Notes under the pieces: model-generated
Told to the model about the DNA's origin: nothing
The model's database searches: none
Seen by the model: the letters and a program-made list of their open reading frames with translations, nothing else
Shown here: positions 25,264-34,024 of the stretch, piece by piece
Position numbering within the stretch: position 1 is the first letter of the stretch
Layout of the letters: every line of letters starts with the position of its first letter
Origin: Bradyrhizobium pachyrhizi
GTDB taxonomy: Bacteria; Pseudomonadota; Alphaproteobacteria; Rhizobiales; Xanthobacteraceae
DNA: 38,291 nt
Assembly (NCBI RefSeq): GCF_001189245.1
Contig: NZ_LFIQ01000095.1
Location: forward strand, 13,327-51,617
Reading direction: 5' to 3'
Translations under genes and position numbers: made by a program

Positions 25264-26862
25264 TCAATGACCCATGGGAGCGGGGCCGCCGAGCTTGACC
25301 TTGCGCAAGGTCAGCGCCAGCGGGATGGCGGAGAGCGAGATCAGCATCAGGACCCAGAACGCATCCATGTAGGACAGGAACGAGGCCTGGGTCTGCACCT
25401 GCTGCCCGATCCACTGGATCGCCTGTTGATGCGCCTGCGCCAGCGAATTGCCCTGGGCGACGAAGAAGTCGGTGACCTGGTGCAGCGTGTCCTGGTATTG
25501 CGGGCTTGACGGCGTCACCTGCTCGACCAGCCGGCTCTGGTGGAATTGCTGGCGATGCGTCAGCACGTTGGACACGATCGAGACGCCGATCGAGCCGCCG
25601 GTGTTGCGCGCCGCGTTGATCAGCGCGGAGGCCTGGTCGGTCTTCCCGGCGGGAATGCCGTCATAGGACGCCGCCATGATCGGCACGAAGATCAGCGGCA
25701 GGCCGACGCCGATCAGCATGCGCGAGCGCGCCATGAACCAGAAGCCGAGATCGCCATAGACGTTGGTCATGCTGTACATGGAGGCGGCGATCACCAGCGC
25801 ACCGGTAACGATCAGGTATTTCGGCTGCACCCTGGCGGCGAGCCGGCCGACGGCGAACATCATCATCATGGTGACGACGCCGCCGGGCGAGAGCACGAGG
25901 CCGGCCCAGGTCGCGGTGTAGCCGAAGTCCTGCTGCACCAGCTGCGGCAGGAATTGCGTGGTCGCGAGCAGGATGGCGCCGGTCGCCAGCATCACCAGGA
26001 AGCAGGCGCCGAACTGCCGGGTTGCGACCATGCGCAGGTCGATCATCGGATTGCGCCGGGTCATCTCCCACGGGATCATCAGCACGAACGCCGCGGCGCA
26101 GATCGCCGCAAAGGTGATGATGAAGGGCGAGGCGAACCAGTCGTCCTCGAGGCCGCGGTCGAGCACCACCTCGAGCGCGCCGAGGAAGGTCGCGACCAGC
26201 GCGAAGCCGATGAAGTCGAACCTGTTGTCCTGGGGCTGCACTCCCTTGGCTTTCGCGGTCGCGGGCTCCTGCAGCACGGCGGCGATCAGCGCGATCGCGA
26301 ACACGCCGACCGGCGCGTTGATCAGGAAACACCAGTGCCACGACAGGTTGTCGGACAGCCAGCCGCCGAGCGTCGGCCCGACCACCGGCGCCACCACGAC
26401 GGCAATGCCGAACACCGCGAACGCCTGCCCGCGCTTGGCCGGCGGGAACGCATCGGCGAGAATCGATTGCGCCACCGGCACCATGCCGCCGCCGCCGAGA
26501 CCCTGCAGGATACGGAACAGCAGCAGCGCGTTCAGATTGGGCGCAAAACCGCACAGGATCGAGCTGACCGTGAAGATGCCGAGGCAGATCAGGAAGAAGG
26601 TCTTGCGCCCGAGCGTGCGGGCGAGAAAGCCGGAGGCGGTCAGGATGATGGCGTTGGACACCAGATAGGTGGTGACCACCCAGGAGGCCTCGTCCTCGCT
26701 CACGCCCATGCCGCCGGCGATATAGGGCAGCGCCACGTTGGCGATGGTGGTGTCGAGCACCTCCATGAAGCTCGCGAGCGCGACCACGATGGCGATCAGC
26801 CAGGGATTGACGGTGACGCTCGGAGCCGGAATGCCCTTGGCATCGATCGCGGCGACACTCAT
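25264..26862 (-). CDS. emrB: DHA2 family MFS multidrug efflux permease (EmrB-like)
   Basis: A 532-residue inner-membrane transporter with 14 predicted helices, the DHA2 proton-drug antiporter type. Motifs: SFMEVLDTTIANVALPYIAGGMG in helix 1, LARTLGRKTFFLICLGIF (motif A), GLGGGGMVPVAQSILADAFPP, and motif C-like VVAPVVGPTLGGWLSDNLSWHWCFLINAPVG. NAARNTGGSIGVSI lies near the C-terminal helices. The ATG at 26862 shares its A with the emrA stop (TGATG). It forms a tripartite pump with EmrA and an outer-membrane TolC-like protein not encoded here. Substrate unknown; regulation by the divergent TetR protein is likely. Confidence 0.93.
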   Translation of the reverse strand: MSVAAIDAKGIPAPSVTVNPWLIAIVVALASFMEVLDTTIANVALPYIAGGMGVSEDEASWVVTTYLVSNAIILTASGFLARTLGRKTFFLICLGIFTVSSILCGFAPNLNALLLFRILQGLGGGGMVPVAQSILADAFPPAKRGQAFAVFGIAVVVAPVVGPTLGGWLSDNLSWHWCFLINAPVGVFAIALIAAVLQEPATAKAKGVQPQDNRFDFIGFALVATFLGALEVVLDRGLEDDWFASPFIITFAAICAAAFVLMIPWEMTRRNPMIDLRMVATRQFGACFLVMLATGAILLATTQFLPQLVQQDFGYTATWAGLVLSPGGVVTMMMMFAVGRLAARVQPKYLIVTGALVIAASMYSMTNVYGDLGFWFMARSRMLIGVGLPLIFVPIMAASYDGIPAGKTDQASALINAARNTGGSIGVSIVSNVLTHRQQFHQSRLVEQVTPSSPQYQDTLHQVTDFFVAQGNSLAQAHQQAIQWIGQQVQTQASFLSYMDAFWVLMLISLSAIPLALTLRKVKLGGPAPMGH

Positions 26863-28133
26863 CACAGCCTCCGGAGGCTCGACTTCTCAAGGCGCTCGAA
26901 GAGGGACGGCGCGGCATCGATCCGCACCGTCGGGACAACGGACATGCCCGGGCCGAGCGCGACGTCGGCCGGCGGGTTGTCCATCACGATCTTCACCGGC
27001 ACGCGCTGCACGATCTTGACGTAGTTGCCGGTGGCGTTCTGCGCCGGCAGCAGCGAGAACGCGGTGCCGGAGCCCGGCTGCACGCTCTCGACATGGCCCT
27101 GGATGGTGCGTCCGGGATAGGCGTCGATCTTCATCGTCACGCTCTCGCCCGGCCGCATCTTGTCGAGCTGGATCTCCTTGAAGTTCGCGGTGACCCAGGT
27201 CTGGTCGGGCACGAACATCGTGAGGTTGGTGCCTGCCTGGGCGAACTGGCCGACCGCGGCCGACAGGTTGACGACGCGGCCCGGCTGCGCGGCGATGACC
27301 GTCGTATAGGACAGATTGAGCTTGGCCTGGTCGCGCTGCGCCTCGGCCTGGGCGAGGTTGGCGACCGCGCTCTTGCGCTGCGCCTTCAGCGACTCGACCT
27401 GGCGCTGCGCGAGGTTGAGCGTCGCCTGCGCGTTCAGCAGCGCAGCCTGCTGCTGATGCAGCTGCGAGGTGAACTGCTCGGAATTCTGCACAGTGCCGTA
27501 GCCGGATTGCTCCAGATGCTGGTAGCGCGTCGCCTGCTGCTGGGCGAACACCAGCGCCGCCTGCGCCTGGTCGACCTGCGCCTGATTGGCAGCAATCTGC
27601 GCCTGCTGCACGTCGAGCTGCGCATCGACATTCTCGATGCTGGCGCGCGCGGCCGCGACCTGCGCCTCGGCCTGCGCCAGCGCGACGCGATAGTCGCGGT
27701 CATCGAGCCGGGCGATCACGTCGCCGGCCGCGACGTGCTGGTTGTCGGTGACCGGGACGGCGGTGATGTAGCCGGAGATCTTCGGCGCGAGCGCCGACTG
27801 CCGCGCCGCGATGAAGGCGTCGTCGGTGGATTCGAAATGCGCGCTGTAGTCCATGTAGAGATAGCCGCCGCCGATCGCTGCGGCGAGCAGCACGGCGCCG
27901 ATCGCGGAGACGACCGGACGGCGGCGGAGAAAGCTGCGCCGTGTTGCCTTGCCGATGACCTCCGGCGGGATTGTTGCCGGCGGGGCGGGCTGCTTGCCCG
28001 CGGGATGCTCCTGCGCCGGAGCCCGTGCGGTGACCGCGGGCCGGTCAGGCTCATGGGAGGCCGGAGCCGAGGGGGCACCCTCGATGCCCTGGTGGCCCGG
28101 TTGGTCGCGCTCCAAGACAGTGTCTTCAAACAT
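26862..28133 (-). CDS. emrA: HlyD/EmrA family membrane fusion protein
   Basis: A 423-residue periplasmic adaptor. Residues 1-70 are a proline-rich cytoplasmic segment, then one transmembrane helix (about 74-92, VSAIGAVLLAAAIGGGYLYM). The barrel-lipoyl part starts STDDAFIAARQSALAPKISGYI. A long alanine/glutamine-rich coiled coil follows (about 140-265), then the second lipoyl half with NLSYTTVIAAQPGRVVNLSAAVGQ and the barrel TWVTANFKEIQLDKMRPGESV. The ATG at 28133 has an AGGAG ribosome site; a 23-codon longer ORF would run into the operator region. First gene of the emrAB operon. Confidence 0.92.
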   Translation of the reverse strand: MFEDTVLERDQPGHQGIEGAPSAPASHEPDRPAVTARAPAQEHPAGKQPAPPATIPPEVIGKATRRSFLRRRPVVSAIGAVLLAAAIGGGYLYMDYSAHFESTDDAFIAARQSALAPKISGYITAVPVTDNQHVAAGDVIARLDDRDYRVALAQAEAQVAAARASIENVDAQLDVQQAQIAANQAQVDQAQAALVFAQQQATRYQHLEQSGYGTVQNSEQFTSQLHQQQAALLNAQATLNLAQRQVESLKAQRKSAVANLAQAEAQRDQAKLNLSYTTVIAAQPGRVVNLSAAVGQFAQAGTNLTMFVPDQTWVTANFKEIQLDKMRPGESVTMKIDAYPGRTIQGHVESVQPGSGTAFSLLPAQNATGNYVKIVQRVPVKIVMDNPPADVALGPGMSVVPTVRIDAAPSLFERLEKSSLRRL

Positions 28134-28173
28134 GATGGCGGCTCCTGCTGTCAGGCGAGTGCCTTCACAAAAG

Positions 28174-28192
28174 GAACGGAACCGTTCCGTTC
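28174..28192. promoter_or_regulatory. TetR operator palindrome, site 1
   Basis: Perfect 19-bp palindrome: GAACGGAAC, central C, GTTCCGTTC. It lies 41 bp upstream of emrA and 137 bp upstream of the divergent TetR gene. A related copy is at 28232-28250. Length and symmetry match TetR-family operators. Confidence 0.75.
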
Positions 28193-28231
28193 TATGCGGC
28201 AAATAGTCCCGCCACCGTGCGCCGTCAATAG

Positions 28232-28250
28232 AAACGGAACTGTATCGTTC
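28232..28250. promoter_or_regulatory. TetR operator-like site 2
   Basis: AACGGAAC-T-GTATCGTTC aligns with site 1, centre-to-centre 58 bp, with changes at the outer left base, the centre and two right-arm positions. It lies in the same divergent promoter region, closer to the TetR start, and an outer AATAGAA/TTCTATT pair (28227-28233, 28248-28254) overlaps it. Confidence 0.6.
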
Positions 28251-28328
28251 TATTTACAACAAGATGTGATAAGGCTATATTGCCTGATATTGCCGGCCTG
28301 ACCGGCCCATCGAACCCGGGTCGATGCG

Positions 28329-29045
28329 ATGACCACCAGCACCCTGAAGAAGCCGCGGGCGCCGAAAACCAGGCCGGTCGAGGTGCGCGCCGGCCGGCCG
28401 CCGAAGGAGCTCGCCGGTGAGGTCGATGCGCGGATTCTCGATGCCGCGCGCAAGGTCTTCCTGCAGCGCGGGTTCGAGGGCGCGAGCATCGACGAGATCG
28501 CGGAAGTCGCGCGCTCCGGCAAGCGGACGATCTATGCGCGCTTCCGCGACAAGCGGGCGCTGTTCACGGAAGTGGTGACGCGAGACATCCTGGCACGCAT
28601 CGCCGAGTTCAAGGCCGATCCGCCGGTCGGTGCGACCATCGAGGAGCGCCTCACCAGCGTTGCCTCGACCCTGCTGCATTGGGGCTTCGATGCCGACCGG
28701 ATCGGCCTGATGCGGCTCGCCATCGCGGAGGCGCACCGCTTCCCGGATCTCGCCGCCAACGTCAACCGCAGGGCGCGCGCGCTCAGCACCGAGCTCGGCA
28801 TTCACCTGCTGCGCGACCTGACGCAATCCGACGAGCTCGGCAAGCTGCCGGCCTTCGCGCCGGAGCAGTTGCCGACCACGGCGCGGATGTTCCTCGACAT
28901 CATCGCGGTGCCGATGCTGCTCCGGGCGCTGTTCGAGGTCGACCTGAAGGCGCTCGATCCCGAGATCGACGCCCATGTCGCGCGCGGCGTCGCGTTCTTC
29001 GTCGCTGCGTGCCGGACCGGCTGGGTGGAGAATCCCAAGCCATAG
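28329..29045 (+). CDS. TetR/AcrR family transcriptional regulator
   Basis: A 238-residue repressor. After a basic N-terminus rich in K, R and P (residues 1-30), the TetR helix-turn-helix occupies about 35-85: ILDAARKVFLQRGFEGASIDEIAEVARSGKRTIYARFRDKRALFTEV. The C-terminal ligand-binding domain resembles the AefR/AcrR-type C domain, with LMRLAIAEAHRFPDLAANV. It is divergent from emrAB with two matching palindromes between them, so it very probably represses the pump until a ligand releases it. The ligand is unknown. Confidence 0.92.
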   Translation: MTTSTLKKPRAPKTRPVEVRAGRPPKELAGEVDARILDAARKVFLQRGFEGASIDEIAEVARSGKRTIYARFRDKRALFTEVVTRDILARIAEFKADPPVGATIEERLTSVASTLLHWGFDADRIGLMRLAIAEAHRFPDLAANVNRRARALSTELGIHLLRDLTQSDELGKLPAFAPEQLPTTARMFLDIIAVPMLLRALFEVDLKALDPEIDAHVARGVAFFVAACRTGWVENPKP

Positions 29046-29051
29046 GCGCGC

Positions 29052-29768
29052 TCAATCGGGCGCGCGCTCTACCGCGTGACGCAGCCAGACCATGCCGCCT
29101 TCCAGTGTCTCGCAATGGGTGAGCCGGAGCGATTGTCCGGCGCCGGGGCGGTCGCCTTCGGGGCCGTGATAGTCGACGATGCTTTGCGATCCCGCGACGC
29201 CGTCGACCGCCGGAAAGATCAGCGTGCTGAATTCGTCGATCAGCCCATGCTTGAGGAAGGCGCCGTTGATCCCGCCGCCGCCTTCGAGCAGCAGCGTCCT
29301 GGCGCCGAACAGCGACGCGAGCTGCGCCATCGCGCCCGGCAGATCGTCGCCCTTCGTGCCTGCAAAGATGTAGGACGCACCGTCCTCGCGCAGCTCGGCG
29401 AGATGTGCATCGGACACCTGCTCGCCCAGCACTGCGACGGCGTGATCGCCGCCGACATTGTCCTTGCCGAAATGCACGCGGCCCGACGGATCGATGCCGA
29501 CAGCAAGCTTGCGGCCGTTACGGTTGCCGAGATGCGCCTCGCGCGGCAGCCTCAGTGGGTTGGTGATATGCCGCTCCGTTCCCTTGGCCATCTCGTTCAT
29601 GGTGATGCGGCCGATGATCCATCCATCGGCATCGAAGCCGTCATGGATCCGTTCGTAGTGCGAACGCAGTACGTCGGCCGGAATCCCGGCGGCGGCCTTG
29701 GTGAAGCGGCTGGGATGAAGCCGGCCGTCGATCGACGTGCCCATGTGGCAGATGATGTGGGGGCGCAT
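29052..29768 (-). CDS. RibD C-terminal / dihydrofolate-reductase-fold reductase
   Basis: A 238-residue NADPH-dependent reductase-like protein of the RibD-C/DHFR superfamily. It opens MRPHIICHMGTSIDGRL, the usual strand and GxSxDGR substrate motif, and has DADGWIIGRITMNEM near residue 44. The cofactor region is LFGARTLLLEGGGGINGAFLKHGLIDEF near 164-192. There is no deaminase domain, so it is not the full RibD riboflavin enzyme; stand-alone members have varied or unknown substrates. The ATG at 29768 is chosen for the conserved MRPHII opening over an in-frame start 10 codons upstream. It is convergent with the TetR gene, ending 6 bp from it. Confidence 0.87.
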   Translation of the reverse strand: MRPHIICHMGTSIDGRLHPSRFTKAAAGIPADVLRSHYERIHDGFDADGWIIGRITMNEMAKGTERHITNPLRLPREAHLGNRNGRKLAVGIDPSGRVHFGKDNVGGDHAVAVLGEQVSDAHLAELREDGASYIFAGTKGDDLPGAMAQLASLFGARTLLLEGGGGINGAFLKHGLIDEFSTLIFPAVDGVAGSQSIVDYHGPEGDRPGAGQSLRLTHCETLEGGMVWLRHAVERAPD

Positions 29769-29861
29769 AGGCTGAACTCTTCGGTGGGGGATGACCACGC
29801 TAACGGGGCGAGTGGGGCAGTTTCAGATTTATAGACGCGCAGGCAGGTTCTCAACGCGGAT

Positions 29862-29875
29862 AACGCCGCGGCGTT
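29862..29875. other. 14-bp perfect palindrome
   Basis: AACGCCGCGGCGTT is fully self-complementary. It lies between the end of the corA-like gene (minus strand, ends 29890) and the RibD-like start (29768). It could be a regulator site for the reductase or part of a terminator for corA. Confidence 0.35.
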
Positions 29876-29889
29876 TCAACTTCGCTTGT

Positions 29890-30882
29890 TTAGTCGAACC
29901 AGCCGTGCCGCTTGAACCAGAGCACCGGCAGGATGCCGCTGGCGATGATCGCGGCCCAGGCCAAGGGATAGCCGAAGGTCCAGCTCAGCTCCGGCATCTC
30001 CTTGAAATTCATGCCCCAGACCCCGACCAGGATGGTCGGGGGAACGCCGACCACCGACACGATGGTCAGGATCTTGAACAGGTCGTTCTGCTGGATGTTG
30101 ATGAAGCCGAGCACGGCGTCAAGCAGCAGCTGGATCTTGTCCGACAGGCGGGTCTCGTAATCACCCAGCGAAGCCACATCCTTGGAGACGGCCTCGAGCC
30201 GGCGCTTCGATGCCGACGTGATCCATTCATTGCCGACGTCGTCGGCGAAGCTCGCGACCCGGCCGACGCCGAGCAGCACGTCGCGCGCCTTCGCCAGGCG
30301 ATCGGCGAGTTCGCCGATGTTCTCCAGCGCCTCGCGCAGCCTGCGGCTGGAGCGCACTGGACGTTTGCTCCGCACCAGGCCGCCCTTGAAGACGCCTCGC
30401 GACAGCCTGTCAGTCTTGGCGCCGAGATGCTCCAGCACGTCGGCGCCGCGATCGATCATGGCCTCGAGCAGCGCGGTGAACACGCACATGCCGTTTTGCA
30501 GGCTCTTGTCGGTGCCGATCCGCTTCATGACGTCGTCGAACGTGGTCAGCTTCGCGAACCGCACTGTGACCAGCACCTTTGGGCCGATCACGAAGCCGAT
30601 ATTGGTGATCTCGGCTTCGTTGTTGTCGTCGAGCCGCACCGCCGGCGAGCTCAGATAGAGCCGGTCATGATCGGTGATCAGTCGGCTCGACGCCTCGATC
30701 TCGCTCAACGATCGCTCGGACGGGACGCGGATGTCGAGCGCGCGCTCTACGAACTGCTTTTCGTCCTCGGTGGGTTCGAGCAGATCGATCCAGATGATCT
30801 CGGAAGGCAATTCCGCGCCGATACTCCGCCAATCGGAGGTCGCCGACCTGTACAGCTTCAGCAATGATCGGGCTCCATGCAT
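29890..30882 (-). CDS. corA: CorA family divalent metal ion transporter
   Basis: A 330-residue Mg2+/Co2+/Ni2+ channel subunit. The large N-terminal cytoplasmic domain is alpha/beta. A long helix follows (about residues 150-265), and two C-terminal transmembrane helices flank the signature VGVWGMNFKEMPEL, with GMN near residue 290. The usual Y before GMN is W here, a known kind of variation. FINIQQNDLFKILTIVSVVGVPPTILVG is the first pore helix. The acidic loop after GMN is short (KEMPEL). It closes the minus-strand run of the metal region, 90 bp after the DUF1259 gene. It may be independent of the chromate-type operon. Confidence 0.92.
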   Translation of the reverse strand: MHGARSLLKLYRSATSDWRSIGAELPSEIIWIDLLEPTEDEKQFVERALDIRVPSERSLSEIEASSRLITDHDRLYLSSPAVRLDDNNEAEITNIGFVIGPKVLVTVRFAKLTTFDDVMKRIGTDKSLQNGMCVFTALLEAMIDRGADVLEHLGAKTDRLSRGVFKGGLVRSKRPVRSSRRLREALENIGELADRLAKARDVLLGVGRVASFADDVGNEWITSASKRRLEAVSKDVASLGDYETRLSDKIQLLLDAVLGFINIQQNDLFKILTIVSVVGVPPTILVGVWGMNFKEMPELSWTFGYPLAWAAIIASGILPVLWFKRHGWFD

Positions 30883-30972
30883 GGGGACTTGCGGTCCACA
30901 CTAATTGCGCGGACGGCAAGCCAGTTCCATGCACTTGGGCGAGCCCGGTCCTTCGCCGGAAGCGGAAGATCC

Positions 30973-31917
30973 TTAGCTCTTGCTGCTCGCCGTCTTATCG
31001 AGCGCGGCACGCAGGCCCTTGGCGAGCTTGACGGCGTCGTCATTGGCCCAGAAATGCATGAAGAACAGGCGCGGCTGTTCGTCCAGCATGTGGCTGTGCA
31101 GCGCGGTGACGTCGATGCCGTGCGTCCGCAGCGCCATGATGACGGGGTTGACCTCGTCATTTGTCAGCACGAAATCGCCGGTGATCGCCGCCTTGCCGCC
31201 GCCGGTCGGCTGGAAGTTGATGCCGATGGCGACGCCCATCGGGCCAACCGGGCTCAACGCCATGCCCTCTTCAGTGATCGGATCGCGACGGGGCACATTG
31301 AACTGATAGACGCCGCCATTGGCCTGGCCCTTGACGCCGATGATCTGATCGAGCTGCGCGGTATCGAGATCGATGGTCGGCGGCGGCGCGGCCGGCGCTG
31401 CGGCCTTGAGCGGCGTCTTGCTTTCCGCAAGGCCATCTCGGATCGCGGCGGCGATCTTGACCGGGTCGCCGTGGCCGGCGACGTGCATGTAGAAGGTGGC
31501 CGGGCTCGCGCCGAGCAAATGGTTGTGCACGGCCGTGATCTGCAGGCCGTTTCCGATCATCTTCAGCATCACAGGGTTGATTTCGGATTCGAGCAGCACC
31601 AGGTCGCCCATCGCCATGACGTCGTCGTGCATGGGCTTGAAGGCAACCCAGCCGCCGAGCGCCAGCGCCGGCTTGATGGTGATGCCGTCGAGCGTCACCG
31701 TCAGATCGCTCCGCGGAAAGCCGTAGCGATGCACGTCACCGGTGACGGAGGGCTTTCTGCCCAGCGTGTCGTTGACCTTCTGCCAGTCGATCGCCTGCGC
31801 ATGTGCCGACGAGACGAACGGCTCGGTGAACACCTGCCAGTCGATCCTTTGCGCGCTCCCGCCGGTGGCGAAGAGGCAGGCACTGACGCCGATCAGCGCC
31901 GAAATCGTGTGTCGCAT
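30973..31917 (-). CDS. Exported protein with two DUF1259 domains (LppY/LpqO-like)
   Basis: A 314-residue protein with a signal peptide (ends ATGGSAQ) and two homologous DUF1259 modules, about residues 40-165 and 185-310. Each contains a matching pair of histidine motifs: NPVMLKMIGNGLQITAVHNH with TFYMHVAGHGD in the first, and NPVIMALRTHGIDVTALHSH with LFFMHFWANDD in the second. This repeated HxH ... MH layout suggests a metal- or ligand-binding site, which is my inference; the family has no established activity that I know of. It is the last gene of the minus-strand run from rhodanese-ChrB, 44 bp after the OB-fold-like gene. Confidence 0.82.
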   Translation of the reverse strand: MRHTISALIGVSACLFATGGSAQRIDWQVFTEPFVSSAHAQAIDWQKVNDTLGRKPSVTGDVHRYGFPRSDLTVTLDGITIKPALALGGWVAFKPMHDDVMAMGDLVLLESEINPVMLKMIGNGLQITAVHNHLLGASPATFYMHVAGHGDPVKIAAAIRDGLAESKTPLKAAAPAAPPPTIDLDTAQLDQIIGVKGQANGGVYQFNVPRRDPITEEGMALSPVGPMGVAIGINFQPTGGGKAAITGDFVLTNDEVNPVIMALRTHGIDVTALHSHMLDEQPRLFFMHFWANDDAVKLAKGLRAALDKTASSKS

Positions 31918-31961
31918 TGGATTGCTCCCTTGAACCTCTTTCGATGCTTCGGATCGTGGCT

Positions 31962-32294
31962 CTATTGCTTCGAGAGCCCGACAATGGTGCGGAACCCGGC
32001 GATGTTCTGCACCGAGATTTCGACGGGATCGCCGAAGCGGACGGCATTGAAGATCAGGCCGTCCTGGACCTTGAACGGTTCGATCCGGTCCGGAGATAAC
32101 CGGATCAGCAGCGTGTCGTTGCGTTCATCGACGCGATCGACGACGCCGCACAGTGTCTCGCTCCCTTGCGGGTGGACCATCGCCGCCTGCATTGTCACGG
32201 CCGCCTCCTGCCGCTCATCGAGGGCGGCCGGCGCTGCCAGGGTTGCGCCCGGCCACAGCACGGCCATGCACAGGGCCACAATTGCTCTCATCAT
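31962..32294 (-). CDS. Small exported OB-fold-like protein
   Basis: A 110-residue protein with a signal peptide (MMRAIVALCMAVLWPGATLAA). A short beta-rich domain follows: LCGVVDRVDERNDTLLIRL, then FKVQDGLIFNAVRFGDPVEISVQ. The GVV.xVD...FKV.D......GD.VE pattern resembles CusF/DUF1344-type small periplasmic metal-binding domains, but the copper ligands of CusF (His, Met, Met, Trp) are not evident, so a metal role is only inferred from the neighbours. The ATG at 32294 follows GGAG by 7 bases. It is co-directional with PepSY-like and DUF1259 genes, with gaps of 46 and 44 bp. Confidence 0.7.
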   Translation of the reverse strand: MMRAIVALCMAVLWPGATLAAPAALDERQEAAVTMQAAMVHPQGSETLCGVVDRVDERNDTLLIRLSPDRIEPFKVQDGLIFNAVRFGDPVEISVQNIAGFRTIVGLSKQ

Positions 32295-32340
32295 GTTGTC
32301 ACTCCATCGATCGGTTGACGGCTCTCGGGCGCGCGGGAGC

Positions 32341-32574
32341 TCAGTCCCGCTCCTTGACCTGGCCGCTGCCGTCGATCACGAGCCGCACCGGCTTGCCGTT
32401 CTTTATCGCCTTCGCCGTCGTGCCTTCGGCCGTCGACTTGACCTCGCTGATCTCGGCGTAGCCGGCGGCGCGAAGTTTTGCGACGAGTTCGTCCAGCGTC
32501 AGGGCATGGGCCGGCATGACCGCGCCCGCGATCGTCAGGGCGAGAATCAAATGGGAGAGTCTTCCTGTCTGCAT
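32341..32574 (-). CDS. Small exported PepSY-like protein
   Basis: A 77-residue protein: signal peptide (LILALTIAGAVMPAHA), then a single PepSY-like module, LTLDELVAKLRAAGYAEISEVKSTAEGTTAKAIKNGKPVRLVIDGSGQV. This has the helix, strand and DGSGQV(K) ending usual in small exported PepSY peptides. The start at 32574 has a GGAGAACAACC ribosome site; the longer ORF to 32706 overlaps the chrA end and is rejected. It sits between chrA (58 bp) and the OB-fold-like gene. PepSY peptides often occur with metal or redox regulators; the function here is unknown. Confidence 0.75.
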   Translation of the reverse strand: MQTGRLSHLILALTIAGAVMPAHALTLDELVAKLRAAGYAEISEVKSTAEGTTAKAIKNGKPVRLVIDGSGQVKERD

Positions 32575-32632
32575 GGTTGTTCTCCTGGTTGTGTTGTGCT
32601 GCCCCAGGTTCCCAAGCTGCGCGCCGCTCCGC

Positions 32633-34024
32633 TCAGATGATGCCGACAAGGCGCAGCAGTACGCCCGTGATGCAGGAGGCGGCGAGGACGCTGAGCATCC
32701 CCGCATTGAAGCGGAAGATCGCGATCGCGGCGGCGATCGACAACGCCAGCGCCGGCCAGTCGAGGCTAGCAGGCACCGGCGCGTCGAACGACAGGCCTAG
32801 CCCGTGCACCGGGAATGTTTGCCGAAACAGCGTGTGCAGCGCGAACCAGATCGACAGATTGAGGATCACGCCGACCACGGCGGCGGTGATCGCCGAAAGC
32901 GCGCCCGCCAGCGCCTTGTTGCCGCGCAGCGCCTCGATGTAGGGCGCCCCGACGAAGATCCACAGGAAGCACGGCGTGAACGTCACCCAGGTCGCGAGCA
33001 AGCCGCCGAGCGTGGCGGCCAACATCGGCGACAGCCCGCTCGCCTCGCGGAACGCCGCCATGAAGCCCACGAACTGCACCACCATGATCAGCGGTCCGGG
33101 CGTGGTCTCGGCCATGCCGAGCCCGTCCAGCATCTCGCGCGGGCTGACCCAGTGATAATAGTCGGCGGCCTGTTGCGCGACATAGGCAAGCACGGCGTAG
33201 GCGCCGCCGAACGTCACCATCGCCATCTTGCTGAAGAAGATGGCGATCTGGGTGAACACGTCGCCGGGTCCCAAGGCAATCAGCAGGGCGAACACCGGCA
33301 CCAGCCAGAGCGCGAGCCAGATGGCGCCGACCCGCAAGGTGCGCGATGCGTTGGGACGGACATGGTCCGGCACCGCTTCACCGAGCATGCTGTCGATCAC
33401 GGCGGAATTCTTGCCGCCATGCTCGATCGCCGCAAATTCGCTCCGGCCGAGGCGTGCGCCGACCAGCCCTGTGACCGCGGCGGCGCCGATGATCAGCGGA
33501 AACGGCACGGCGAAGAAGAAGATCGCGACAAAGGCGATCGCCGCGAGCGCGATCATCACCCGGTTGCGCAGCGCGCGCTTGCCGACCCGCACCACGGCCT
33601 GGATCACGATGGCCAGCACCGCCGCCTTCAGGCCGAAGAACAGCGCCTCGACAAACCCGACATTGCCATATGCCGCGTAAATATAGCTGAGGCCCATGAT
33701 GGCGAAGATGCCGGGCAGGATGAACAGCCCGCCCGCCACGATGCCGCCGAGCGTCCGGTGCAGCAGCCAGCCGATATAGGTCGCCAGCTGCTGCGCCTCC
33801 GGCCCCGGCAGCAGCATGCAGTAATTGAGGGCGTGCAGGAAACGCCCCTCCGATATCCAGTTCTTCTCCTCGACCAGGATGCGATGCATCACCGCGATCT
33901 GGCCAGCCGGCCCGCCAAAGCTCAGGATGGCGACGCGTATCCAGACCAGCAGCGCCTCGTTGAAGGAGATGCCGTGCGCGGGCTCATGCCCGCGCGCCTT
34001 CGCTGTCGTTGCGACGTCGGTCAT
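32633..34024 (-). CDS. chrA: Chromate transporter ChrA (long-chain, two-domain)
   Basis: A 463-residue membrane protein of the CHR superfamily, thought to export chromate. Two homologous halves, each about six helices: the first has ILSFGGPAGQIAVMHRILVEEKNW near residue 33 and LLPGPEAQQLATYIGW near 70. The second has MVTFGGAYAVLAYVAQQAADYYHW near 265 and TTPGPLIMVVQFVGF near 305. The ATG at 34024 overlaps the stop of the upstream rhodanese-ChrB gene (ATGA), so the two are translationally coupled. Substrate could also be sulfate or another oxyanion, but the ChrB neighbour supports chromate. Confidence 0.93.
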   Translation of the reverse strand: MTDVATTAKARGHEPAHGISFNEALLVWIRVAILSFGGPAGQIAVMHRILVEEKNWISEGRFLHALNYCMLLPGPEAQQLATYIGWLLHRTLGGIVAGGLFILPGIFAIMGLSYIYAAYGNVGFVEALFFGLKAAVLAIVIQAVVRVGKRALRNRVMIALAAIAFVAIFFFAVPFPLIIGAAAVTGLVGARLGRSEFAAIEHGGKNSAVIDSMLGEAVPDHVRPNASRTLRVGAIWLALWLVPVFALLIALGPGDVFTQIAIFFSKMAMVTFGGAYAVLAYVAQQAADYYHWVSPREMLDGLGMAETTPGPLIMVVQFVGFMAAFREASGLSPMLAATLGGLLATWVTFTPCFLWIFVGAPYIEALRGNKALAGALSAITAAVVGVILNLSIWFALHTLFRQTFPVHGLGLSFDAPVPASLDWPALALSIAAAIAIFRFNAGMLSVLAASCITGVLLRLVGII

